From Orbilia blumenaviensis (taxonomy: Eukaryota > Ascomycota > Orbiliomycetes > Orbiliales > Orbiliaceae), in assembly GCA_036872755.1 (NCBI GenBank), contig JAVHNS010000003.1, positions 1,612,001 through 1,676,000 of the forward strand: DNA of 64,000 bases. The letters are read 5' to 3'. This document shows, piece by piece, positions 23,768 through 36,485 of the stretch (within the stretch, counting starts at the first letter, position 1; every line of letters starts with the position of its first letter). The notes below the pieces were generated by a model that did no database searches, was not told where the DNA came from, and saw only the letters and a list, made by a program, of their open reading frames with translations. Made by a program: the position numbers and the translations under genes.

Positions 23768-24245
23768 ACGACTTCCTATTAGTCTATTGGATTGCTGGAC
23801 CCCTTGCAATTGCTTCGTTTATCGTGCTCCTTTTTTTGGTCTCCTCTTTAAGACAGCAATAATACCCCATATTAATACCTCTAATTCAGAATGCATGAGC
23901 CAGGGCATGTCCCTCATCAACACTAACTCCCCTAATGATCCCCTAACACTTCGGAGCTCCATTAACAACCCCAGAAAATAACTCAAGTAATGCATTATCA
24001 TTATGCGTCTCCCCTTTATAATATGAACAGAAAAGATACCAGGTAAGAGCAGAAACAAAGAAAAAAAAGGAATTAAAAGGAAAGTTTTTTGTGAAACAAA
24101 GAAATGACAAAAACACCTCCTGCAATGCTTGTCGTATCTCAAAAGGAAATCCAGCTCTCTAATCAATGATCTCAATATTTCATAGCCTTGCGAAAGGATT
24201 TTCTGTAATCAATCCCCTGTAGCACGCAACTAATAGTGACCAAAA
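23768..24245. other. Convergent intergenic region (hydrolase / hexokinase)
   Basis: 478 bp between two 3' ends. A-rich runs near 24058-24110 read as T-rich on the minus strand and could belong to the hexokinase 3' UTR or terminator region. No gene seen. Confidence 0.6.
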
Positions 24246-26133
24246 TCACTCAAGTTTGCTAATTCCAGCCAAAATTCCATCTTTAACCCTCTGATTCGTT
24301 AGAGCTGCAATCAAAGCAGCTCCAACGCCACTCCCATCTTCAGCGGGCTTGACAATAACATCGTCGTGTCCCAAGATCTCTTTCAATGCAGCAGCATTTC
24401 TCTCCCTGAAGTGTGGGTATTTGTTGAAGACGCTACCGTCAGCACCAACACTGCAGGGGGCGAGATCTCGCTTTCGGACGATGGCGGCGATGCCGCAGGC
24501 GGAGAGACGAGCTGCACGGGTGCCAATAAGCTCGGCGAGACGTCGAATGAGTTTTCGTTCTTGCTCAGTGGTTTCGATGCCCAGTCGTTTCTCAAAGAGA
24601 ATTTCAGTCTCACTCAGATTTTCCCATGGGTCGCTATAATCATTGTAAATTAGCGGGCCAGGTATATAACGAAACAAAGGTGATCAAACGAAGCAACTTA
24701 CGACTCGATCTCCGCCAGGAATGATGCATCAAGACTATATGGTTTCTTAAGTGCAGTCAAGTCTTGTCTCTCAAAGATTTCAACGTCACGTTTCTGAGCA
24801 AGGTCGATCAGTGTAAGTCGCAGGATCTCTCCAAGGTAGTATCCAGCAATCATTTTCTCAAATGCCTGTTGTCCAGGACGCGGGGATTGCTCGTCAATTT
24901 GAGCGTCATAGACAGTACGTGGGAGGACATAATGTTCGTTATCAAAGGCACCCCATTCGCAGTTGATAGCGATTGGCATATCTGGTGGAAGATTCATATG
25001 CTCAAGCTTGGGTATATTACCGGCGACCTCGAAATAGGCAGCTATACCAATGGTGTTACCAATGTTCATCAATTAAACTTTCCTTGTATTCGTAGAGCTT
25101 ACCATTGCATCCCGTGCCGAAGATACAACCAATCTTGGTAGTTTGGTCAGTGTAGTTGCTGGCGACGAGGGTTCCAGTCGTATCGTTTATGAGTGCAGTA
25201 ACCTTGATTGGGACGCCCTACAAACCTTCTGTCAGCTCTGTTTCATCAACTGCATCTTTCCTTCATGCCTAGTCCCACCTTCTTCATCAAAGCAGCCTCA
25301 AACATAGGAACAACATCTTTCCCTTCAACTCCCTGAACATCGAAACCCTTTGTCCACCTCTGCAAAACGCCATGATCGATATATTCCTGGGTGCAAGGAT
25401 ATGAGAATGTGAATCCAAGGCTCATCTCCTTCATGTTCTGGTCCTCATGGTTCGAAATCAAGAATTGTTTGAGACAATCAGCAACATAGTCGAATAAATC
25501 TTCTGCAGGGCCCGTCTTGATGGCAGTCGGCATCCGATATTTGCTCTGCATAATGTCAAATTTGCCAGGCTCCTCGGGGAGCTCAATTTCGCAAACTCGA
25601 AGGTTTGTGCCTCCCATATCAAGGGCGAGGTATGTGCCTGTCTCATGGCCGGTGGGGTTGCTGAGAACCCATGTTGGATTCATAGGCTAGCCAGGAGAAT
25701 TTGGTAAGTCAATTACTCCTCTCAATGGAATGCTCTCAAAGCTTACAATGCTTCCTCCTTCCTTTGATAGACCTAGGTACCAGAAACTTAGCGGTTATTA
25801 GACTTCTTAAAAATCCCAGGAGATTACCCACCCTTCTCCAATTCCTTGGTGAACCTCTCAGTGATGAACTTGAGTTTCTGGGTATCAACAGAAAACAAAT
25901 CCTCTAGGATTTTAATCTGGTCCATCAAATCCTTCGGGACATCGTGCATAGAACCTGCGACCCCGCCGTTTCCCCTATCAGCATCAACAATTTCCTTTTT
26001 CACTTGGATTTTCTTCTGCTTCTTCGACCAAAACACCGCGAAAACAGGTGTCGATGTCAAAGAGACAAGGGAAGCGAGTAGGGTGGAACGTACCCTTCCT
26101 GCTGGGAGGGTCTTTTGGACCTAATCCGACCAT
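24246..26133 (-). CDS. Hexokinase
   Basis: ATP-dependent phosphorylation of hexoses at C6, first step of glycolysis. Seven exons: 26094-26133, 25832-25954, 25747-25772 (26 nt), 25279-25686, 25103-25217, 24702-25041 and 24246-24633, giving 479 aa. Motifs: phosphate-1 loop LALDMGGTNLR (about 83-93), sugar-binding FSYPCTQEYIDHGVLQRWTKG, catalytic Asp211 in INDTTGTLVAS, phosphate-2 GTGCNAAYFE, adenosine loop GADGSVFNKYPHF and DGSGVGAAL. HGVLQRWTKGFD points to hexokinase rather than glucokinase. The start was taken at 26133 because MVGLGPKDPPSRKGSM is the family N-terminus; an upstream in-frame ATG at 26214 adds 27 unconserved residues. One donor (after exon 2) is GTGGGT. Whether it has a regulatory nuclear role, like yeast Hxk2, cannot be judged. 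Confidence 0.95.
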
Positions 26134-26861
26134 TGTGCAAATCTTATCAAACACGATACCCGGAGTTAGCACCTTCTCAACCTTATCCTCTGTAAATAGC
26201 TTGAGAGACAGCATATTTGCGGTTTGTCGGCTGTTTATCGTAGCAAATAAAAGTAGAAATATACTAAGAGGGACCGAATCCGGGGTTTCGCAAAAAAACG
26301 TGGAAAGTATGGGATATAACGTCTTCTCATAAATAAAAGAATAATAGCAAGAAGAGGCTACCTTTTTTTGTTTTCGCTACCACTCACCCAAGGATCTTAT
26401 AGATAAGTACGCGGGGATCGGGGATCGAGGATTGGGCGACTTGGTGGTGCCAATCCGGGGTAAATTTAGGCGGATGCGGTAACGACAACAGTTCCAACGG
26501 ACGGGGCGGTGAGAAAAAGCGATCGAACGTTGGCCACTCGGGTCAGCTGCAGCTGAACGGCAATGCAATGGTAATGATGCAGCTTTTGCTGTCGATAACG
26601 TTTGCGGTATGTGCAACGGGGCGGATGGACAGATAGGCAAGCGAGAGCCTATAGCAAGGCTAGCAGGGTGTGTGCTGATTGTGGAATGATGTAAGGCAGG
26701 TATGTTAGTATCTAGGAGGTACGTCGCTGTCGTGAGGATAATAGCAGTTTTGACGGTAGTTGCAGGTGTGGAGGTCTGGGATCAGGTCTGGGATTACGTA
26801 GGAAAGGGTAATATTGATGTCGGGCGAGTAGAACTTAGTGTGTCCGATGTAGCACAGCAGA

Positions 26862-26930
26862 GAACATCTAGACTCGAACCCAGCAGCGTCTGGCAGACAC
26901 CGGCCTTTTAACTGACACAGCTTACGCCGA
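26862..26930 (-). repeat. tRNA-like element with A and B boxes
   Basis: Minus strand: AAGCTGTGTCAGTTA (A-box-like), an anticodon-arm-like hairpin GGTGT-CTGCCAG-ACGCT with GCC in anticodon position, then CTGGGTTCGAGTCTAG (B box). The flanks do not form an acceptor stem, which argues against a functional tRNA and for a tRNA-derived SINE head or relic. Confidence 0.4.
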
Positions 26931-27358
26931 ACCGCCAGTTTTCTATCAATTCTACAAAGCTAAGCTTCCCAGTTTTTCCAGTATTTTCATTATCTCCCCT
27001 TTTACGGAATTGTTATTTTTGTTTTACCTTGAGCTCACCAGATTGATGAGGATCACGTACGAGTTCGGAGCCAGTCTCGGGGGCCTCAGGACACTGGGCC
27101 TACAGCTACAGAATGACGTCCGGTCTAGATGAGGGGCTAGGTCTACCACCTGCATAATCACCCCTGTAGCTTTTCAACCCCTCCCTTGTTCGCCAGCTTC
27201 AATTGGCCCATTAACTCTGCTTATCGATAACTGCTTTGGTTGAAAAGCTAGGACACCGAATCGGCTAGGGTTTGTTCAGCATTCGGCCTACTAAGCTCTC
27301 TACTAACTCGGGAGGCTTATCCAGACCTACTGTGTGGGCTCTTGATCGAGATTGAGAC

Positions 27359-27410
27359 TAGAGACTCTAACCCTCCCGAGCAAAAGTCCGGGACTCAAAT
27401 TCTTAACACA
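27359..27410 (-). repeat. Second, weaker tRNA-like element
   Basis: Minus strand: TGTGTTAAGAATTTGAGTC, hairpin CCCG...CGGG, then GAGGGTTAGAGTCTC, a diverged B box. It has the same layout as the element 430 bp to the left. No acceptor stem. Weak evidence. Confidence 0.25.
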
Positions 27411-30400
27411 TTTTTTTGTTCTATTTTTTCTCTCCTTTCAATCGAAAACTCCGGGATAGACTCCGTTGAAGAAAAATCCTGAGATATCACGGATTTGCAA
27501 CGTGAACGGAACAGGTCCGGCAGAAAGTAATTACTCAATTCTCGAGTTCAATCGCCGCCTGTGGAGGAATTCCCAAAAAGCCATCTGGTCACAGTGGCAT
27601 GCAAACGGCGTTCAGATCCTAATCTGGAGATCTGAGCTCTTTTAATCTCGAGATGTTCTGCTGATTCTACATTTGAATATACCACACCGACAACGCGCTT
27701 ACGGAGAAACTTCGAAAAGGTGGAGTCTTTCGGAACATTTATTAGACCCACATGTCGGAAAATCATCTATTTCGCCTCTCTTGTCACGTTGTCTAAGCTA
27801 TCGTCTAGAGCGACCAGTCAGAAACATCCGAATTAAAAAAAAAAAAAAAATTATCGCGGAAATGCATTAATACCACCCTTGAACCGTCGTCGTTGGCCCC
27901 CCGCACGCGGGAAACCCGTTTATCGACCAGGCAATCATTGGTTGGAAATCAGTAGTTTAAGTAGTCCCGAGACCAGAAAAGCACGAAATGCCCATCCTCT
28001 ACCAAAAGGATATTCATTCATAGACATAGAAGAAGGGTAGTATAAGCTGGTGTGTCATATCCTAGGTATTCCCGCACAAGGATAGTGACAGGCGGTAGCA
28101 CATGGATCTTTCGTGCATACGTGCAACTTGTTGACCTCTGCGTTTATGGCCCGACGACGCTCGAAGTTCTAAGAGACCCTGAGAGTAAGCTTGTCCCGTG
28201 GAGCAGAGAAATAAGCAGAAAACAGCCAAACATCTAGTACGCTCGGATGAAAGGAATACTGACTCAGCATGCAATCTATATCAATATAAACAACATTTCA
28301 GCACCTTAACTACGGACGGCTCCTCCCGTACCGTAAGCCGCAACCGAACCGTTAACCGCCGCATCATATGACTCCTAAACCCCACTCCCCACAGTTTTCG
28401 TATAAAAATTATAGCCACGGTAGATATTTGAAGATTTCCTTACGCGATCGCAACAGCATTCTTCTGTAAAACAAATTTTAAGAAAAAGAAGGAGAAGAAA
28501 AAGGAATACAAGAATCTATGGGGTTCCATTGGGCAGAACATAAGCTGCATCGAAATTAATGCCTGAAAGTTTGCGAAGGTACAGAATTAATACAGTATCA
28601 CGCGCATCTCATACGGTATTTATACGTAGCCTTACTCCATGTTTGCCTATATGCATCTACTTCCCCATCCTTACAGTCTGACAGGTCAAAATCCCCAAGT
28701 AATAATGTTGTGTAACCTGAGATAGCGACAAACGGAACGAGGAAGGCCTCCTAGGATCTAAAGCTAGAACTAGTCTGTGAAGCTAGCCCAAAGCCCCCAA
28801 ATGTCTACCGAGTACCGTGCACGTAGAAGCCACTCATGCCGGGTGCCGAGCTCATGAGGAGTAGGAGAAGAAAAAGGGGGAGTAAGTTGAGTGACACCAG
28901 GACACGTCGACATAGAAAAAAGAAGCGAAATAAATCAGAGCTCTGAACATCAAACCGTTGAGCTCGTGAATAAAAATGCCTGAATCCTCAACAGTTGAAG
29001 AAGTAAATGTTTTGTTGCTATATTACATTATCTAAATTCAATATTCTCTATGCGAACATGTTAACATACCGGCAGCCCCAAACTCAAACTCCCGGGCTCC
29101 CTCCCAGCGTGCATCTCTGCGCATAATATACTCTGGATCACAATAGATAATGAGCACGTATCCCACACACTCATGCATACACACAGACATCGCGGACCTA
29201 GCTCTCGCATCCGAAACGAAACCATAATATAAACCCAAATATCGCTCCGAGTGCCTCCGGACAATTAACACGAAATCCTGGGGAAGGGGGCAAACAAAGG
29301 ACCCGAAGCTGAAGATCCAGACCGGGATGCAGTTATTGCTTCTTCAATGTAAAATTTGGTAAAAGGTACCAGTACCAGCATACGAAGCGCTTACTGCGAG
29401 TGAGCGAGAGGGACTTGCATTGCATCAGCCTCAACTGCACGAACAACACAGCAAACCCGCCAGCTTGAAGCTTCGCTGTACGCAATTAATACTCGCCTCA
29501 CATAGAATATATCATCAATACATCGGCATCCCGAGAACTTCACACGATGAGGTTCTTCAGGCCCGCATCTTCCCTGTAGTTCTTCCGCCATTACAGGTAC
29601 GCCACGACAACTTGCTTTGTGAAGCATAAGATATCAAGCATTTTTAATTTATTGATAACGCCGTGGGCATCCAAGCGAGGCGAAATTCGAACAACCATTA
29701 CACGACAGAAATGATCCACCTCGTATATCTGCCTCCATCAATTCGCAAATTAATATATTCTGGCTGTTTCTGCGTGATTAATTTATATTAAACCCACTTG
29801 AAATCTTTAGCAGCGCTGCACAAGTTAACGCCATTGCTGTTGGTGGATACAATGTGACTCGATTCGCAGGGCTGCAGAGTGGGAGGGTGGTGCATTTACC
29901 CCAAGGCACCAAGGATATGGATGACCGATCTCAAATACAGATAGCGTATTATGGTAAATAGGTAGTAGGTAAGAAGTATGAAATATTCGCGATATCAAAA
30001 TCCCCCAAATCCTTCGAGCTAAAATACCACAAATGTATGTAAGAGCTCCGGATGAACTCCTACCCTCCTGAACACTTGTTGCAAGTTGATTGCGCACAGA
30101 GAGCGAATTCGCGAACAGAATTTTCGTTCACCTCATTTAAGCATCATCACCGCCACCACTATCGGCAAGTTCTTCCATCGGCTTGGCCAAAATATTCTTT
30201 CCGTGGGCAGCTGGTAAGCAATTGCGCAAGCTTGCTCTTTTTTCCGGGGATACCCCCCATACTTTCCCTTGGATCCGAAAGCCACCGTTTGAGCATCAAG
30301 CAAAAAATGACGCTTCTCACTCTCATCGGCAGGAACCATCAAATGTCTTCCTGATATCCGCATGCACTTTCCGGCAGGACCTGACACGTGTCGAACATAT

Positions 30401-33400
30401 AACGACATCAATAAAAATAATCTGGAATAACTGTGGAAAGTTCGCTGCGGCGTTGCCCTAGCCAATATTCTCGCACCCTGGTCTACAATTCAAAAAACTA
30501 CCCTACTTTTTCATCAGAGTCGCACAATATAGGCCTTACAGCAGATTCAGTGCAACCCGCCGTTGTTCTACCCCCAATATCGCTAAATTTGGCAATCCGA
30601 ACCTGTGGAAGCTTTCCCGTAAGCTCTTCCTTAATCCTTTCCTTCTCTATGTTTCTGCAGAGAACTATATGCACTTCTAAAATCGGAATATTTCACAGGC
30701 GATCCGCTGCATAAAGGTGGGGTGCACATAGTTGGTAGGTCCATAAAAGCAAAATGATAGCGGGCGGCCACTACGCGAGCGGTGTTTTAATTGCTAACTA
30801 GATGTTCCGGACAGTGGGAAGTTGAGTTACTAAAAAGTATTTATTTTTATAATTATTTTCGTCTTTCCTAGAGGACCCGATTCCGATAGCTGTCTTTCTC
30901 CTCTTTTTTTTTCTGCGCTACAGGGTTAGCGGAACATGGGATGAGATTGTGCAACATTGTACAATTCATCCTGCCTCGAAAGCACGTCGTCGGCATGTCA
31001 AACTTTTGATATCAACCCGGAACCGATGGTTGGAAAGGGCCCTTACTTTGTTTGTTACTAATATAGGTGATTCATCGAACCACAGATTCAAGCGACGTAT
31101 CTATTTCGTGCATCAAAAAGGGTTCGCCAGTTAAAACCGAGGTTACGAAAGGTACCCGGACTGCTACCCGGACTGATAATTAGCCGCCGTCTCTTAAGGC
31201 CTTCTGGGAACTCACAGATTCAATACCACAAAGTTTTATTATTATTTTTTTCACTTTTTATATTTTATTTTTCTTCCTTCGCTGATTCTGTCAAAGCTGC
31301 GACAATTGAGCTTAGATCCGAGATGTCGGGCAGCGACATCAACCCTGCAGCATCCGGAAATTGGAAGGGAACTTCCAGAGGGAAAAAAAAAACCACTCTT
31401 GCATACGCGAGGTTTTCTGGAAGACTGGACAGAAGGTTTCAACCCTCGGTCCTCCTCTTCAGGAATCAATGCGACGTTGGATGTGTAACTTAAGGTCAAT
31501 ATAAACAGCACGGTTGCAAAAAGCGGGGCCTAAAAGGAACCACAAAAATAAGAAAAAGGGAAGTTGGATAGCCACAGGAATACCTGGGGTTCCCCACTCC
31601 GGCGCCCCAAAACAACTGCTTCGTTTGAAAAATTTTTTCGCTGGTGACGATTTAAAATAGACAAGGTTATTAACACCAGCACAGAGGCAGGAACATCTGG
31701 CGTGTAGAATGAAGGTCAGACCATGAGGAAACGTGTGGAGTGGAGGTCACATTTTTTTGTGCAAGGGCATGCAAGCTCACCCATGTCCGGGAAGGGGAGA
31801 AAGCAGATGAGGCACGAGAAAAGATGGGATGGAACATTTCCAGAACACTTCCCTTCCCAGCCATTAAACGATCGCTGGTGTTTCAGAAAGCCTTCCCACT
31901 TCGCATTCGTCCGTCCGGCTGTTCCTGAGCGAATTAGGGAACCGTTTGCGAAAATCCAGGGTGGTTGGATGGGCACATCGTACTCCACGGCTAGGAACAG
32001 CTAGCGGGAAGGGGGGTTCGCAGAGCTGCTCGCTGCCGGGCGCAAACGGGCACGCGCGATGTTAAGCTGGAGCATCGATTCGATCATCCGATTTCACTCC
32101 AAATAAATACGACAAACCGAAGGCTCGTGCCTGGTGCTGGCGGATAAACTGAAGATATCATATCATATGTTGAAGACAATACACCAAACATCGTATCACA
32201 ACTGTGTCGCCTAGTGCTTAATCTGGAACGGGAGGCATCTCGCATATTAATCAATCTAGCAGTGAATTCGAAATGTACCTGTAACAAGGCAAGATATGGG
32301 GGTGTCTGCTTCAGCGGCGTTCGAGAAAAAACAAAAGAATGGAGATGGTGGTTGATGGCTGACATCAAACCCTCCCAGCCTAAAATCGTGGTACAGTTCC
32401 GGGCTCAGAAAAATCGACAATCTGGGACCGGGGAATGCAAGCCGACGAAAGAGGCTTTTGAGATGTTCGCCAATGACAGGGAGGGAGAGTTATCAATATG
32501 AGTACAGTTTTGGGGGCAATAATATGCACAGACTAATACATTTGGGGGTAAGAAGTAAGAATCGGTTCGGGGTTTTGGGACTAAGGATGATATGAGAGGT
32601 TTGGACAGGAACAGAGAGTATGTGGTTGGTCCTTGCTCCTCGTAAGGTTCTGTGGGCCGGACCTGATGGGGAAGAACTAGAATCTGAGAAAGGTATCGAG
32701 ACGAGTCAGTAGCTACGGGTTAGTATCCGATGCATAAAGCTCTCTGTCTCTTTCTCTCGATAGATCGGCTTCAAAAGGAAGCAATATCAAGACCTGAAAC
32801 GTAATATTTAAGTGCCAAAGTGATGTAGACGTGAATGGACAAGAGACGGTCGATGTAGTCTGCAAGGGTCATCCTTCATCAAGGCAGCATCTGTCGACGG
32901 AGGGAAAAACAGGATGTTGCTTTTCCCCAGCTTCCTCTTCCTCCATTGCGACTGGACAGCCAACGCGTACAACCAGGCTTCTGACGAGCGACCCCCATGC
33001 TTGTTTCCTCTTCAGTTATCCAATTCGCCTTTTTTCCTGCGATATGCCCATGGCGGCCGACTCACTTTCAAACAAATAGCTGCCCCACGGGTGAACGCTT
33101 GAAATTCCGTGAGGAACAAATGCAATGGAATTCCCGTATGAGGTGCTCCAAGGCTGCTGAGCCGTACAAATGCGAGGTAGGTTACCGGCCGAGGCGTCGC
33201 TTTGAATGCTGGGCCTCTCAATTAATTATTAATAATGAACTGCAGTTATCACCAGAAGAACCATTTGAATCGCGAGTATGCAAATGTTGCAAAACTGCTT
33301 GCAGTTTTTACTTTTTCCAACGATGGCCATGGGCTTTCCCATGCTCGAGTCCACAGCGTCGCGGTTAAGGACATGTATATGTACATGTACCTCGTGCAGT

Positions 33401-34100
33401 GAATTGAATACAGCATACCTACTTTATTTCCAGGACTCAGTAAGCCAGTTCTGACTTACTAAGTACTTAAGTATCGTCAGTATGTACGTCCTAAACAATG
33501 TACATACACGAACTAGAGTATACTAAGAATATTCCTCGGTCGACGCTGGCTCCCGTTCCCCACGATGGCCTGGTGGGCCGGAAAGTCATAGCAATCCATG
33601 GGGCTAATGCTAATTAACGGCAGCTACGGTTTTCCTAGCGCGGATGGTTGGTTAACAGTGCCCCGGTTGCTTCCAACTCCGTTGGCTTTCTCAACTTGCT
33701 TCATTCGGCCTCTGGCCCAAGAGTGTGCGATGCAAGGGCCAGCACAGGGAGGTCGGGCTTTCTTGCTCAATCCAGGACCGATTGGAATTAATGGGGTTTT
33801 CGAACGACAAAAAAGAAAAGAAAGATAGAAACTTAGCAGCTTAGTTGGAAAGGCAAAAGCAAAAGAAAAAAATGCTCCAGCTTCAAATGCACCGGGTATC
33901 GTTGGACTCTGAACAAAGGAGGTGGTGGTTGTGCATGTCCAAGTTAATTCATGTCTCCGGTGTTATTGATGCTAGCATGCTATTGCTTTTGCGACACCTC
34001 TCACTCGAGGCCTCTCTTCGATCCCCCACATCCTTAAGTAAGTTAAGTACTTTCTTGGATACATACATATTATTGTAAAGACTTACTTTCTCGTGGAGCA

Positions 34101-34108
34101 TATATAAA
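34101..34108 (+). promoter_or_regulatory. TATA box of the small 34.7-kb gene
   Basis: TATATAAA, followed by about 550 bp rich in C and T (TCTCTC, CAACATCAACATTAAC) before the ATG at 34662. This looks like a strong fungal promoter and a long leader, possibly with a 5' UTR intron. Confidence 0.5.
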
Positions 34109-34661
34109 GAACCCGGTGGCTGCTCTCGCGGCAGTTTCATTCAGACCTTCCTTCCTTTCTCTCCAACATCAACATTAACATCAACAGACTTCGACCTTCG
34201 ATTTCTTCTATTTCCAGCAGTCGCTCGTTGACTCAGACCTGCATCCCAGCTGCATATCCACTCTGCATCGCCAGATACAAACGTCCGTAGCCTCTTCTAT
34301 CCGAACAAACAAGGCATATCCACCCCTACTATACCTGATCTATCTCTCTATCTCTCTCTTGTCCATTTGAATTGGCTGTGCCAGAAAATACCCTATTCCA
34401 CTATAAAATAATATAATATTGTATCCGGCCCGGCCCTACTCTATTTTATTTCTATTTTTGTGCCGCACATTTGAATATCCTCTCTTCCATACAATTCCTG
34501 TTCGCGGAGAACTATATCTATCCCATAGATACTACTACAAACGCACACTAGTGCACTATCTATCTATATTTCTGGATTCACAGAATAGAATTATAGCATC
34601 CGTCGCAATAAACCCCCCCAAGAACAGCTGTTCCGTTTGCGACAACGCACAAGATCCCACA

Positions 34662-34838
34662 ATGCCTCAAGTCGGCCAGACCAACTTCCTCATCCCATCT
34701 GACCTCGTCCTTAAGGACTCGGAGTACCGTCTCACCAAACCACGAACTACCGTTCCAAAGGCCCCTCCACCGTCTCCTGCTGAATCCCGAGCTTCGTCTC
34801 CATTTCAGCCAGATCGCAAGCCACGCGGCTCCACCTAA
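34662..34838 (+). CDS. Small hypothetical protein, 58 aa
   Basis: ATG in good context (CCCACAATGCC) opens MPQVGQTNFLIPSDLVLKDS and continues into a basic, Pro/Ser-rich tail ending RKPRGST. No signal peptide or membrane segment. It is supported by the TATA box and long pyrimidine-rich leader rather than by recognised homology. The frame is open well upstream of the ATG, but that part resembles leader sequence. It might be a stress-type small protein or an upstream exon of something not recognised. Confidence 0.45.
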   Translation: MPQVGQTNFLIPSDLVLKDSEYRLTKPRTTVPKAPPPSPAESRASSPFQPDRKPRGST

Positions 34839-35930
34839 AGTTTGCCGAACTATATAAATTCTTAAGTAGTACGTACCTCCAGGTCTAACATGTGAAAGGT
34901 GAAACTTTAGGCTAACAATGTAACTCGGAATAGTTAGCACAATCGTTCGCCCACGACTCCTTCACGGCTTGCTCTCAACAATATGATATCCCTCATGCAT
35001 TCCTTCCTTTTCATGGCTGCTTCCGATATACCCCCATTTCTCGTCACGGATCAACTCTCCTAAAACAACCCGCTGGATCCGGCTTTAATACTGTTCTTTT
35101 TTTATTTTTTATTCTAACGATATATTGATGGTTGACTTTCCTTTGCAAGCGTTGGCTATTTTTGTCACTTCTATTTCCTTAAAAGCATATATATAGACTT
35201 GGGGGATATCGTATTTGGTTTTGTTTTTTCCTGGTTTTACTTCTGTGGGGTTTTCTTGCGATTGTCTTCTTACTTTGGTTTCTGGCGAAAGCAAGCGGGG
35301 TGGTTCATATTATTTCTCTTTCATCGGATATGTTACGCCTTCTTCTGAATTGAAACATTTCTTAGCGAACAACTTGTTCAAGTTCTGCTTTCCGTTTTTC
35401 TTGGACCTCGGACAGGCTTGCAATACAGTGGGACTGTATTTGCCTCGCTTTCCTAATAATTGTTTTAAGAACTTTTATTCTTAAAATTCGTTTATACCTT
35501 GGGCCATTTGATGTACTCCACTGGTGCATGGGCTGGAGAGCTTTTGTCATTGGGTTATTCTTTCTCTTGGAATTTTATGCGCAGATACTATCCTATCCCC
35601 TTTCTCTCCTCAGCTTTCCATTATCTTTCTGAGATATTTATAATCGAAACACTATATTCTTCGCCTTTCCAACTTTTAGTCTTAGTTAATAGGAAAAACC
35701 CCTCACTTGATCCAGATCCTTCAACCTATATCAATTCGTAGACACCGTGTTGGTCGCCTAATCGAAAGGGCTCATTGCAACCGCTTAAGCGCCTCGAAAC
35801 CAGAAACCCTTGAAGCCCTCAAGCCATTCCGCATGTTCTTCTCGCTATTAGGATCCTATCGATCTAGGCCTTCCAAGCATACCAAACCTATCCTGCAACC
35901 ACACGGACAACCCGTTGCCTTGCAAGCTTG

Positions 35931-35934
<4 letters not shown>

Positions 35935-35966
<32 letters not shown>

Positions 35967-36485
35967 TTACCCAACTGTGCATCACAGTGTGTGCCTCCTT
36001 CTCCACATTCCAGAGATCTAGACCGCATGAAACCATAAACCCGGTTTCGACGTCGCATCTTGGTCCGCCCAGATTTCGATAATATGATATGGGAACAAGG
36101 CAAGGGAAAGAACAAATGGCAAAGCCAGGTATGCAGAATGATTTTTTTTTTTTCTTTTAGTGATCAATTGAAGAAAAGGGGTGAAAAGTGATATCGTTTT
36201 TTTTTTTTTTTTTTTTACAGGTTTTGATCGGGGGGAAGGGCTAACCATGGCTGCTGGCATCGCTTTCAACGAAACCACGATGCGTCGATGTGGATAGAGT
36301 GGCTTGCATCCATATCTTGACATTTAGCAAGGCCCATCCGTTATGTGATTCGGCTCACTCCGCCTATCTCCTAGCTTGCCGTTCCGCGGGGACGATGGGC
36401 CGGTCGGTAGTTACCTACCGGAAGCTAAACCCTCTTCTCTTTGTATTTAGGTCTTGCTGGATGTTTTTTTTTTTTTTTTTTTTTT
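35935..36485. repeat. Cluster of long poly-T tracts
   Basis: Four T homopolymers within 550 bp: 35935-35963 (29 T), around 36140, around 36197-36216 and around 36464-36485. No shared sequence flanks them, so they look like expanded homopolymers rather than tails of copies of one element. Confidence 0.75.

Larger units (their letters stand above)
26134..34661. other. 8.5-kb region without a recognisable protein gene
   Basis: Apart from the hexokinase promoter at the left end and the leader of the small gene at the right end, no stretch translates into a recognisable protein. Open frames are at most about 124 codons and none shows domain features. Two tRNA-like elements sit at 26.86-27.41 kb. 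The base composition looks mixed rather than uniformly AT-rich, so it is not simply a heavily mutated (RIP) block. Long non-coding RNAs or fast-evolving small secreted proteins could be missed. Confidence 0.45.

Noticed and set aside
26134..26214. Upstream in-frame ATG of hexokinase at 26214
   Set aside because: It would add 27 residues that do not look like hexokinase, whereas the family N-terminus begins at MVGLGP (26133).
27306..27380. Inverted repeat CTCGGGAGG / CCTCCCGAG as a transposon end
   Set aside because: Only 9 bp, 55 bp apart, with no target duplication and no coding content between; the right arm is part of the tRNA-like hairpin.
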